From contig JALUTW010000116.1 of NCBI GenBank assembly GCA_027021685.1, forward strand, positions 1 to 14,589: 14,589 nt of DNA, given 5' to 3'. Source of the DNA: Chromatiales bacterium (lineage in GTDB: Bacteria; Pseudomonadota; Gammaproteobacteria; CAMYNG01). Of this stretch, positions 1 to 6,040 are shown in pieces (the first letter of the stretch is position 1; the number at the start of each line of letters is the position of its first letter). The position numbers and the translations under genes are program-made. The notes under the pieces were generated by a model, which worked only from the letters and a program-made list of their open reading frames with translations, ran no database searches and was not told where the DNA came from.

Positions 1-241
1 CCGCCGCCGCGCGCCGGCGGACCCGGCACAGGGCGCCTGCCTTCTGCACCGTGGCCCGGTAGCGCCGGGCGGTGTCCTCGTCCAGCCGGCTCTTGAGCAC
101 GAACTCGCCGCCGGAGAACAGCCGCGCGATGCGCTCCTCCCCGGTGCGGAACAGGCGTGCCAGGTTGGCGATGACCTCGGCCCGGTCGTGGCCCTCCGCC
201 ACCTCGCCGCTGAACACCACTTCCCAGTCGTTGGCGCTCAT
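1..241 (-). CDS. N-terminal fragment of an unidentified protein, truncated by the window edge
   Basis: The gene reads leftwards from an ATG at 241 and stays open to the window edge, so only about 80 residues are visible. A purine-rich GGGGGAA stretch just upstream on the minus strand is a good ribosome binding site and supports this start. The fragment begins MSANDWEVVFSGEVAEGHD and is hydrophilic, with motifs such as LARLFR, ARLFSGGEFVLK and the sequence AGALCRV near the end of what is visible. It has no signal peptide or membrane segment. From memory, similar roughly 70-residue modules stand at the front of assorted gammaproteobacterial membrane proteins, but I cannot name the family with confidence and the rest of this protein is missing. 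Function unknown. Confidence 0.7.
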   Translation of the reverse strand, partial: MSANDWEVVFSGEVAEGHDRAEVIANLARLFRTGEERIARLFSGGEFVLKSRLDEDTARRYRATVQKAGALCRVRRRAAA

Positions 242-269
242 CCGTTCCCCCTGTACCCGTTTGTGACGA

Positions 270-275
270 AGTATA
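270..275 (-). promoter_or_regulatory. possible -10 element for the left-edge gene
   Basis: On the minus strand TATACT lies about 30 bases upstream of the ATG at 241, in an otherwise GC-rich gap. No convincing -35 element stands 16-18 bases further upstream. The site is a guess from -10 similarity and position alone. Confidence 0.25.
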
Positions 276-307
276 TGCCCTGGCGGCCGGCGGGAGCGAG
301 GCGCGGC

Positions 308-880
308 TCACACGCGCGAGCGGCTCTCCCCCAGCACCACGCCGGCGGCAATGAGATGGGCAGTGCGCAGGGGCTCGGGGATGCGTCCGTGCAGCGCGAA
401 CCGGCGCAGGAGGCGGGCCGCCGCCTCGCGCTCCATGCCCGCCCGCTGCACGTACACCCCTTCCAGAGGTTCCATGGGCCCGGCCCTTTCGATGAGGCGC
501 CACTTGCGCCGGCCGCCGGGCACCCGCGTCAACAACGCACGGCGCATGGCAGCCAGGTCCGGACGCCGTCGGCACACCACGAGCACCGGCCGGTCCACGG
601 CCTCGGCCAGGGCGTGGATATCCACCACGTTGAAGCCGGCCAGCGCGATCCCCTGCAGCAGCACGGCATGGAGCTGGGGATGAAAGCGCGAGCCGGTGAT
701 GGCCTGGACCAGGCGCCGGGTGGCGTTGACCCCGTCGCGGCGCACCCGGCAGCTCAGGACGCCGTCGAGGCGCTCGCCGGCGAACACGGTGCCCACCACC
801 AGCACGTCTCCGCGATGGCCGCGGGGAAAGGGAGCGTCGTCGAAACCGGCGACGTGGACCAGGCGCCGGGGCCGGGTCAT
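308..880 (-). CDS. DUF99 family protein (endonuclease dU-like)
   Basis: About 190 residues, soluble, close to the usual DUF99 length. Family signatures run in order through the protein: GFDDAPF (residues 12-18, with a DD pair), LDGVL (38-42), a DG-N-AT segment near 49-54, LLQGIALAGFNVVDI (74-88), CRRRPDL (103-109) and a C-terminal EPLRTAHLIAAG followed by GESRSR. DUF99 is mostly archaeal, has an RNase H/endonuclease V-like fold, and at least one archaeal member has been described as an endonuclease acting on deoxyuridine in DNA. A role in repair of deaminated DNA is therefore likely but inferred. I chose the ATG at 880. A GTG at 886, two codons upstream, has slightly better spacing from a GGGA sequence and is an equal alternative. 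The gene is divergent from the Yip1 gene and possibly co-directional with the left-edge gene. Confidence 0.88.
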   Translation of the reverse strand: MTRPRRLVHVAGFDDAPFPRGHRGDVLVVGTVFAGERLDGVLSCRVRRDGVNATRRLVQAITGSRFHPQLHAVLLQGIALAGFNVVDIHALAEAVDRPVLVVCRRRPDLAAMRRALLTRVPGGRRKWRLIERAGPMEPLEGVYVQRAGMEREAAARLLRRFALHGRIPEPLRTAHLIAAGVVLGESRSRV

Positions 881-921
881 GGACACACAAATTCCCGGAA
901 AAATTGTGGAAACGGGAAGGC

Positions 922-949
922 TTGCATCGCCCGGCTAGTATGCTATAGG
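922..949 (+). promoter_or_regulatory. candidate sigma70 promoter for the Yip1-family gene
   Basis: TTGCAT (922-927) and TATAGG (944-949) are separated by 16 bases, and a TG one base before the -10 makes it an extended -10. Transcription would start near 956, about 30 bases before the ATG at 985. The local AT-rich patch stands out from the surrounding sequence. Confidence 0.55.
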
Positions 950-984
950 CAGTAAAAGACCTACAACACGAGAGGGGAAGGAGG

Positions 985-1587
985 ATGGTATTCAACCACG
1001 TCTGGGGCCTGTTTTCCCATCCGGAACGGGAATGGGAGGCCATTCGCGAAGAACGGTGCAGCATCGGCCGCTGCTACCTGTCCCACGTGGCCCTGCTGGC
1101 CGCGATTCCGCCGGTGGCGGCCTTCATCGGCGCCACCCGGGTGGGCTGGCGCGTGGGTTTCGGCGACCCGGTGCGCCTGACCACCGAGAGCGCACTGCAG
1201 ATCGCCGTGGCCTTCTACCTGGCCATGCTGGTGGGGGTGTTCATCATGGGCAAGGCCATTCACTGGATGGCGCAGACCTACGGCGCCCGGCCCACCCTGG
1301 AGCGCTGCATCGTGCTGGCCGCCTACACCGCCACGCCCCTGTTCGTCTCGGGCGCGGTGGCCGTCTACCCGGTGCTGTGGCTGGACATGCTGGTGGGCCT
1401 GGCGGCCCTGGCCTACACGGTGTACCTGCTCTACACCGGCATCCCCCGCATGATGGGCGTCACCCGCGAGCAGGGCTTTCTGTTCGCCTCCGCGGTGCTC
1501 ACCGTGGGCATGGTGGTGCTGGTGGGCATGCTGGCCGTGACCGCCCTGCTTTGGGGCGCCGGCCTGGCCCCGGCCTTCACCAACTGA
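985..1587 (+). CDS. Yip1 / DUF1282 family inner-membrane protein
   Basis: 200 residues. A short amphipathic start, FNHVWGLFSHPEREWEAI, is the usual opening of bacterial Yip1-domain proteins. About five hydrophobic spans follow, around residues 33-50, 70-92, 108-128, 130-148 and 163-190. The family is integral to the inner membrane and mostly uncharacterised, so no reaction can be assigned. The ATG at 985 is preceded by the purine run GAGGGGAAGGAGG. The distal GAGGGG gives the better spacing, because the proximal AAGGAGG abuts the start codon. The gene has its own candidate promoter (922-949). The transporter gene begins 43 bases after the stop in the same direction, so the two may be co-transcribed. 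No functional link between them is evident. Confidence 0.85.
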   Translation: MVFNHVWGLFSHPEREWEAIREERCSIGRCYLSHVALLAAIPPVAAFIGATRVGWRVGFGDPVRLTTESALQIAVAFYLAMLVGVFIMGKAIHWMAQTYGARPTLERCIVLAAYTATPLFVSGAVAVYPVLWLDMLVGLAALAYTVYLLYTGIPRMMGVTREQGFLFASAVLTVGMVVLVGMLAVTALLWGAGLAPAFTN

Positions 1588-1630
1588 ACGGAACCGGCGG
1601 CCGGGCAGGGACCGCCCCGCCGCCCCGCAC

Positions 1631-2593
1631 GTGACGCGGCTCGCTGTCCTCGCCACTGCGCTGTTCCCCGTCTGGGCCCTGGCGGGCTCGGCCTGGGCCC
1701 TGTGGCAGCCGGAGCTGTTCCAGCCGGCACGCGGGGCCATCGTGCCCCTGCTGGCGCTGGTGATGTTCGCCATGGGGCTGACCCTCACCCCGGCCGACTT
1801 CGCCCGTGCCTGGCGCCGTCCCCGTACCGTGGCCCTGGGCCTGGCCCTGCAGTACACGGTCATGCCGGTGGCGGCCCTGGGCGCGGCCCGGCTGCTGCAC
1901 CTGCCCGAGGCCGCCCTGGTGGGCATGGTGCTGGTGGGAGCCAGCCCCGGCGGCACCGCCTCCAACGTGGTCTGCTACCTGGCGCGGGGTGACGTGGCCC
2001 TGTCCATCACCCTGACCCTGGCCTCCACCCTCCTGGCCGTGGCCGCCCTGCCGGCCCTGAGCTGGCTGTTGCTGGGCCACGTGGTCCCGGTGCCGGCCCT
2101 GGCCATGCTGGAGAGCGTGGCCCGCATCGTGGTGGTGCCGGTGGCCGCCGGCGTCATCCTCAACGCGGCGGCAGGCCGGTGGCTGGCCCCGGCGGCCCCG
2201 CTGTTCCCCCTGCTGGCGGTGGCGGCCATCGTGTTCATCATCGCGGTCATCGTTGCCCTGAACCAGGCCCGGCTGCAGACCCTGGGGCCGGCGGTGGTGG
2301 CGGCGGTGGCGCTGCACAATGCCGCCGGCCTCGCAGCGGGCTGGGTGGGCGGACGCCTGGCCGGACTGGACCCCGCCGGCCGCCGCACCCTGGCCATCGA
2401 GGTGGGCATGCAAAACTCGGGGCTGGCGGTGGCCCTGGCGGTGAAGCACTTCAGCACCGCCGCCGCCCTGCCCGGGGCGGTGTTCAGCATCTGGCACAAC
2501 CTCACCGGTTCCGCCCTGGCCGCCTGGTGGAGCCGCCGGCCGCGACACGGGGCCGCAGGCCAGTCGCGGGAGCGGCCGGACGGCCCGGAATAA
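1631..2593 (+). CDS. bile acid:sodium symporter (BASS) family transporter
   Basis: 320 residues with eight to ten hydrophobic spans. Family signatures include FAMGLTLTPADF (residues 46-57), GASPGGTASNVVCYLARGD (103-121) and EVGMQNSGLA (257-266). E257, Q261, N262 and S111-N112 match the positions that bind sodium in characterised members. Bacterial BASS proteins move organic anions such as bile acids or pantoate/keto-acid-type compounds with Na+ across the inner membrane; the substrate here cannot be told. The start is GTG at 1631 with a weak ribosome binding site. The normal family end is near residue 300 (WHNLTGSALAAWW). Residues 302-320, an Arg/Gly-rich tail, are encoded inside the first 126-bp repeat unit, which also supplies the TAA stop. 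The original C-terminus was probably replaced or extended when the repeat arose. Confidence 0.88.
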   Translation: MTRLAVLATALFPVWALAGSAWALWQPELFQPARGAIVPLLALVMFAMGLTLTPADFARAWRRPRTVALGLALQYTVMPVAALGAARLLHLPEAALVGMVLVGASPGGTASNVVCYLARGDVALSITLTLASTLLAVAALPALSWLLLGHVVPVPALAMLESVARIVVVPVAAGVILNAAAGRWLAPAAPLFPLLAVAAIVFIIAVIVALNQARLQTLGPAVVAAVALHNAAGLAAGWVGGRLAGLDPAGRRTLAIEVGMQNSGLAVALAVKHFSTAAALPGAVFSIWHNLTGSALAAWWSRRPRHGAAGQSRERPDGPE

Positions 2594-3045
2594 CGCGCGG
2601 GAATGTCCTGGCCGGTCGCCCGGTCCTCGCATCTGCGCTGGCGCGCCCGCAGTCCGGGACGCCGGCCGCGACACGGGGCCGCAGGCCAGTCGCGGGAGCG
2701 GCCGGACGGCCCGGAATGACGCGCGGGAATGTCCTGGCCGGTCACCCCGTCCTCGCACCTGCGCTGGCGCGCCCGCGGTCCGGGACGCCGGCCGCGACAC
2801 GGGGCCGCAGGCCAGTCGCGGGAGCGGCCGGACGGCCAGGAATGACGCGCGGGAATGTCCTGGCCGGTCGCCCCGTCCTCGCACCTGCGCTGGTGCGCCC
2901 GCGGTCCGGGACGCCGGCCGCGACACGGGGCCGCAGGCCAGTCGCGGGAGCGGCCGGACGGCCCGGAGTGACGCGTGGGAATGTCCTGGCCGGTCACCCG
3001 GTCCTCGCATCTGCACTGGCGCGCCCGCGGTCCGCGGTCCGGGAC
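2535..3045. repeat. four-copy 126-bp direct tandem repeat (minisatellite-like array)
   Basis: Units begin at 2535, 2661, 2787 and 2913. The first three are exactly 126 bp. The fourth is 133 bp because GCGGTCC is duplicated near its end (about 3027-3040). A nine-base start of a fifth unit follows at 3046 and then diverges. The first 51 bases of the unit are identical in all four copies; substitutions fall in the remaining 75. The invariant block can form a stem: CCGCGAC at unit positions 6-12 pairs with GTCGCGG at 29-35, or CCGGCCGC at 2-9 with GCGGCCGG at 38-45. Unit 1 overlaps the transporter's last codons. The stretch 2594-3153 holds no credible gene. Long open frames across it on both strands follow from the period being a multiple of three. 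Confidence 0.95.
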
Positions 3046-3092
3046 GCCGGCCGCAAACCGGCCGCGCAGGCGGCTGACTGGCGTTGCCGAAC

Positions 3093-3113
3093 CCGGACCT
3101 GCGCCGGGTCCGG
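3093..3113. terminator. stem-loop downstream of the repeat array
   Basis: CCGGACC (3093-3099) pairs perfectly with GGTCCGG (3107-3113) around a seven-base loop. It lies just before a second hairpin in the convergent gap after the transporter and repeats. There is no T-tract, so a role in termination or 3'-end stability is tentative. Confidence 0.4.
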
Positions 3114-3114
3114 T

Positions 3115-3147
3115 GCCGGGAAAAGGCCGAAACGGCCTTTGCCCGGC
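3115..3147. terminator. probable bidirectional terminator hairpin
   Basis: The inner stem AAAGGCCG (3122-3129) and CGGCCTTT (3133-3140) closes on an AAA loop. GCCGGG (3115-3120) and CCCGGC (3142-3147) extend it after one mismatch. The short A and T runs inside the stem are the usual form of a two-way terminator. It stands seven bases past the stop of the minus-strand gene ending at 3154 and also faces transcription arriving from the repeat array. Confidence 0.65.
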
Positions 3148-3153
3148 GTCCCG

Positions 3154-3492
3154 TCAGGGCCCGCCCACGTAGTGCTCGATGGCCTCAATGACCAGCAGCT
3201 CGCCCAGGCGCTTGCCCGCGGCCTGGGCCTGCTCCGAGGGCAGGTCGGCCAGCCCGCACCCGGTACCGTACTTGAGCAGCGCCCCCATGGCCTGGGCCCA
3301 GGCCGGGGTGGCCGCGCCCTGCATCTGGGCCAGGACGCTGCGCAGAACCATCTTGCGCTGGGCCACGGGCATGGCCTTTTGCATGCAGCGGGCCACTGCG
3401 CCGGCATCGCCCGGCGGGCCGGCGGCCGCCACCGGCGTGAAGGGAATGGAAAACAGGAACACGAGCAGCGGAGCGAAAAAGGAAGCTTTCAC
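3154..3492 (-). CDS. small secreted protein of unknown function, two conserved-looking cysteines
   Basis: I chose the GTG at 3492. It gives 112 residues, a clean Sec signal peptide (KASFF, hydrophobic core APLLVFLFSIPF, then a VAAA cleavage region about 22-24 residues in) and a GAGG ribosome binding site eight bases upstream. A frame extending to 3537 would add 15 hydrophilic residues before the signal and looks wrong. The mature part is about 88 residues, mainly helical in composition, with two cysteines (in ARCMQKAMP and in YGTGCGLADLP) that could form one disulfide in the periplasm. The end reads LLVIEAIEHYVGGP. I do not recognise the family. It is last in a minus-strand run after the cupin gene (54-base gap) and is followed by the strong hairpin at 3115-3147. 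Confidence 0.75.
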   Translation of the reverse strand: MKASFFAPLLVFLFSIPFTPVAAAGPPGDAGAVARCMQKAMPVAQRKMVLRSVLAQMQGAATPAWAQAMGALLKYGTGCGLADLPSEQAQAAGKRLGELLVIEAIEHYVGGP

Positions 3493-3546
3493 GTCGCGGG
3501 CCTCGAACTGGGGTTGAAACCTGCAGGCCCGGGACACCGGGGCGAT

Positions 3547-3858
3547 TCAGGCGCGGCGCACCGCGTCCAGGCTCACCACGGGCTCCGCGCCCACCACCTC
3601 GGCACTGTGCACGGCGCCGGCCGGCACCGCGATGCAGTCCCCCGCCTCCAGGACCACCGCCTCCCCTTCCAGGACGAGGCGGAAGCGCCCCGACAGGACG
3701 CCGTCGATCTTGTCCACGGCGTGGGTGTGCTCGGGGAAGACCGTTCCGGGCGGGTAGACGTAAGTATGGACGACGTAGCCGCGTGCCTCCAGCTTGCGGC
3801 GCATGGCCGCCTCGCTCAGGGGGCCGTCGCGCGCCTCGTCCCAGTGCTCCACCGCCAT
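3547..3858 (-). CDS. small single-domain cupin protein
   Basis: 103 residues forming one cupin beta-barrel. Motif 1 is PPGTVFPEHTHAVDKIDGVL (residues 36-55) with metal-ligand histidines H44 and H46. Motif 2 is GDCIAVPAGAVHSAEV (residues 73-88) with H84. The glutamate of the classical first motif is replaced by the VDK stretch, which I recall as common in this small-cupin subgroup. Such proteins bind a metal and a small ligand, and no substrate can be assigned. The ATG at 3858 follows the stop of the DUF1820 gene by four bases with little ribosome binding site of its own, so translation is probably coupled. Third gene of the minus-strand group. Confidence 0.85.
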   Translation of the reverse strand: MAVEHWDEARDGPLSEAAMRRKLEARGYVVHTYVYPPGTVFPEHTHAVDKIDGVLSGRFRLVLEGEAVVLEAGDCIAVPAGAVHSAEVVGAEPVVSLDAVRRA

Positions 3859-3862
3859 GGCT

Positions 3863-4207
3863 TCAGCCGTCGCCGGGCTTGCCCCCGGGGCCCATGAAGG
3901 TGGCGGGCAGACCCCCGGCGGGCAGCGACTTGCCGTCCAGCGCCACCACCTTGGCCGTGCCCTCTTTCTCCACCTCGTCGATGCGGATGACCGCGTGCAG
4001 CGGCACGTACAGGCGCTGCACCCCCTGGAACTCGTTGCGCAGGCGCTCCTCGGCCGGGTCGATGACACGCTGGGTGCGCTCGCCGAAGATGAGCCCCGCC
4101 ACCTCCACGAAGCCCATGAGATCGGCGGTGCCCACCTCGCGGGCGTACAGCTCGTAGGCCTGGCCCTGGTTGACGAAGATGACCCGGTAGATGCGCTTGC
4201 TGCCCAT
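3863..4207 (-). CDS. DUF1820 family protein
   Basis: 114 residues, soluble, no signal peptide. It opens with KRIYRVIFVNQGQAYELYAR and carries GFVEVAGLIFGE, DPAEERLRNEF and AVIRIDEVEKEGTAKV, the pattern of DUF1820, a short cytoplasmic family typical of gammaproteobacteria with no known function. The C-terminus is glycine- and proline-rich (LPATFMGPGGKPGDG). An AGGAG ribosome binding site lies about ten bases before the ATG at 4207. It starts 33 bases after the Uri nuclease stop and ends four bases before the cupin start, so the three form a likely operon. The family name is secure; the role is not. Confidence 0.9.
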   Translation of the reverse strand: MGSKRIYRVIFVNQGQAYELYAREVGTADLMGFVEVAGLIFGERTQRVIDPAEERLRNEFQGVQRLYVPLHAVIRIDEVEKEGTAKVVALDGKSLPAGGLPATFMGPGGKPGDG

Positions 4208-4240
4208 GTGTTTCTCGCTCCTGCGGCCGCTGCCCGTCCC

Positions 4241-4726
4241 TCAATGGCGGCAGACGGCGGCCAGTTCAAGCCGGCGCAGGGGCGGGTGCCCCGGCCGGCG
4301 CCGGTGGACCCGGGCGGCGAAGGCCCGGAACCCCGGCCGTGCCGGCACCTGGAACAGGTGGGTGCGGCCCGGCCGGTCGCTGGCCCCGAAACCGGGCAGC
4401 GGCACCCGCACCCCGGGCCAGGCGGCGGCCACGTCCGCCCACAGGTCCTCGCGGCGGCGGCCGTCCACCGTGTACCACAGCTCCCGTGGCCGCAACAAGC
4501 CGCGCACGTGATCCAGGTGCCAGTGGGGCCGCCGCGGCGGCGACAGGTGGTGGGCCACGCGCGCGGCCAGGCCGCCCGGCCCCAGGGCCGAGCCCACATA
4601 GAGGTACCAGCCGGGACGGATCTCCAGCAGGCCCAGCCGGCCCACCCGGACCTCTCCCGCCCGGACCGCGTCCAGCACCAGCAGGTAGGTGCCGGGCGCC
4701 GCCGGCAACGTCCCGCACGCCGTCAT
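4241..4726 (-). CDS. DUF123 / Uri superfamily GIY-YIG-like endonuclease
   Basis: 161 residues from the ATG at 4726. The divergent GIY-YIG core appears as PGTYLLVLDA (residues 11-20) and GWYLYVGSALGPGGLAARVAHH (39-60), including the catalytic-type arginine at 56. HWHLDHV (68-74) and the GFGASD loop (122-127) follow, both hallmarks of the DUF123 (COG1833) group, which is frequent in archaea and scattered in bacteria. Members are predicted nucleases and the cellular substrate is unknown. The cysteines I recall after GxGxSD in many members are absent here: the segment reads RPGRTHLF. A start at 4756 adds ten residues and has no better ribosome binding site. The chosen start puts the GTY motif 12 residues in, as in relatives I remember. 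It is the first gene of the group running to 3154. Confidence 0.83.
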   Translation of the reverse strand: MTACGTLPAAPGTYLLVLDAVRAGEVRVGRLGLLEIRPGWYLYVGSALGPGGLAARVAHHLSPPRRPHWHLDHVRGLLRPRELWYTVDGRRREDLWADVAAAWPGVRVPLPGFGASDRPGRTHLFQVPARPGFRAFAARVHRRRPGHPPLRRLELAAVCRH

Positions 4727-4840
4727 GGGGCCATAGTGTACGGCGCCGTGGCGCATCCCGGTCCATGGTCAAGAATCCTCCCCTTCATCGGGCCGCAGGA
4801 CGGCAGCGGAAAACTTGGCAACGTGACCCGGCTGGTATTT

Positions 4841-4849
4841 TGAGATAAT
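4841..4849 (+). promoter_or_regulatory. extended -10 promoter element upstream of yjbQ
   Basis: TGAGATAAT is a close match to an extended -10 (TGnTATAAT). A TTGGCA at 4815-4820 is too far away (23 bases) for a standard -35. Transcription would begin near 4856, which puts the palindrome at 4857-4882 at the very 5' end of the message. Confidence 0.45.
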
Positions 4850-4856
4850 CCGGGAA

Positions 4857-4882
4857 CGCCACCGGCCCGCGGGCCGGTGGCG
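4857..4882. repeat. 26-bp perfect palindrome in the yjbQ leader
   Basis: CGCCACCGGCCCG (4857-4869) is followed directly by its exact reverse complement (4870-4882), with no spacer. It lies between the extended -10 element and the yjbQ ATG at 4902. It could be a protein-binding operator or a very stable 5' hairpin in the transcript. GCTTT follows it, which gives a weak terminator or attenuator resemblance. Confidence 0.9.
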
Positions 4883-4901
4883 GCTTTCCCGGTGGACGAC
4901 G

Positions 4902-5312
4902 ATGAAACAGGACTCACTGGAGGTGGCCACCCGCGGCCGCGGCAGCTATGACATCACCGGCCGGGTGGCGGCGGTGGTGAGCGGCAGCGGCGTGCATACC
5001 GGCCTGTGCCACGTGTTCGTGCACCACACCAGCGCCTCGCTCATGCTGTGCGAGAACGCCGACCCCGACGTGCGCCGTGACCTGGATGCGTTCATGGCCC
5101 GCCTGGTGCCCGACGGGGATCCCCTGTTCCGCCATACGGCCGAAGGGCCCGACGACATGCCGGCCCACGTGCGCACGGTGCTCACCCAGACCGGGCTGGC
5201 CATCCCGGTGCGCGACGGCAGCCTGGCCCTGGGGACCTGGCAGGGGATCTACCTGTGGGAGCACCGCACCCGGGACCACCACCGGCGGATCACGGTGACG
5301 GTGGTGGGGTGA
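4902..5312 (+). CDS. yjbQ: YjbQ family protein (UPF0047; thiamine phosphate synthase-like)
   Basis: 136 residues, the family's usual size. Diagnostic motifs are VHHTSASLMLCENADPDV (residues 40-57), FRHTAEGPDDMPAHV (76-90), IPVRDGSLALGTWQGIYLWE (101-120) and HR at 121-122. These hold the conserved histidines and acidic residues that line the trimeric barrel's putative active site. E. coli YjbQ has been reported to have weak thiamine phosphate synthase activity, but the true role is uncertain. The ATG at 4902 is preceded by a GTGGA-type ribosome binding site. Transcription probably starts from the extended -10 at 4841-4849, through the 26-bp palindrome. The gene ends nine bases from the convergent msrA stop. 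Confidence 0.93.
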   Translation: MKQDSLEVATRGRGSYDITGRVAAVVSGSGVHTGLCHVFVHHTSASLMLCENADPDVRRDLDAFMARLVPDGDPLFRHTAEGPDDMPAHVRTVLTQTGLAIPVRDGSLALGTWQGIYLWEHRTRDHHRRITVTVVG

Positions 5313-5321
5313 TTCCGGTTC

Positions 5322-5975
<654 letters not shown>

Positions 5976-6010
5976 GACCGCTGCTCCTCGCCTTCCGGAA
6001 CCGGAATCCA

Positions 6011-6016
6011 ATGATA
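6011..6016 (-). promoter_or_regulatory. possible -10 element for msrA
   Basis: TATCAT on the minus strand lies about 36 bases upstream of the msrA GTG at 5975, in the gap after cheX. The -35 position reads CAACAG, a poor match. msrA could equally be read through from cheX. Confidence 0.22.
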
Positions 6017-6040
6017 GCGCGTGCGCCGGGCCACTGTTGG

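Noticed and set aside
188..955. 255-residue plus-strand open frame
   Set aside because: It covers the DUF99 gene on the opposite strand and has no family motifs.
1577..3016. 479-residue minus-strand open frame with 42-residue repeats
   Set aside because: It is antisense to the sodium symporter and runs through the tandem array, whose 126-bp period keeps any stop-free frame open. The composition is His/Gln/Gly/Arg-rich, with no fold or ribosome binding site support.
2535..3045. CRISPR array
   Set aside because: The units are 126 bp, adjacent, and nearly identical throughout; there are no short repeats separated by unique spacers and no cas genes.
2535..3045. Integron attC-type cassette sites
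   Set aside because: The unit length and folding are suggestive, but no RYYYAAC/GTTRRRY core sites, cassette genes or integrase were seen.
2179..3897. 572-residue plus-strand open frame across the array and the minus-strand genes
   Set aside because: It is out of frame with the symporter, then antisense to the secreted protein and the cupin. Low-complexity Gly/Arg/Pro composition typical of GC-rich shadow frames.
3547..4599. A 350-residue fusion reading through into the cupin
   Set aside because: Its first 245 or so residues are Trp/Arg/Cys-rich nonsense out of frame with the Uri and DUF1820 genes. Only the last 103 residues are a protein domain, and these have their own ATG at 3858.
4735..4772. 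Minus-strand promoter with TTGACC (4767-4772) and TACACT (4735-4740) for the Uri gene
   Set aside because: The spacer is 26 bases, far outside the usual 16-18, and no -10 stands at the right distance from TTGACC.
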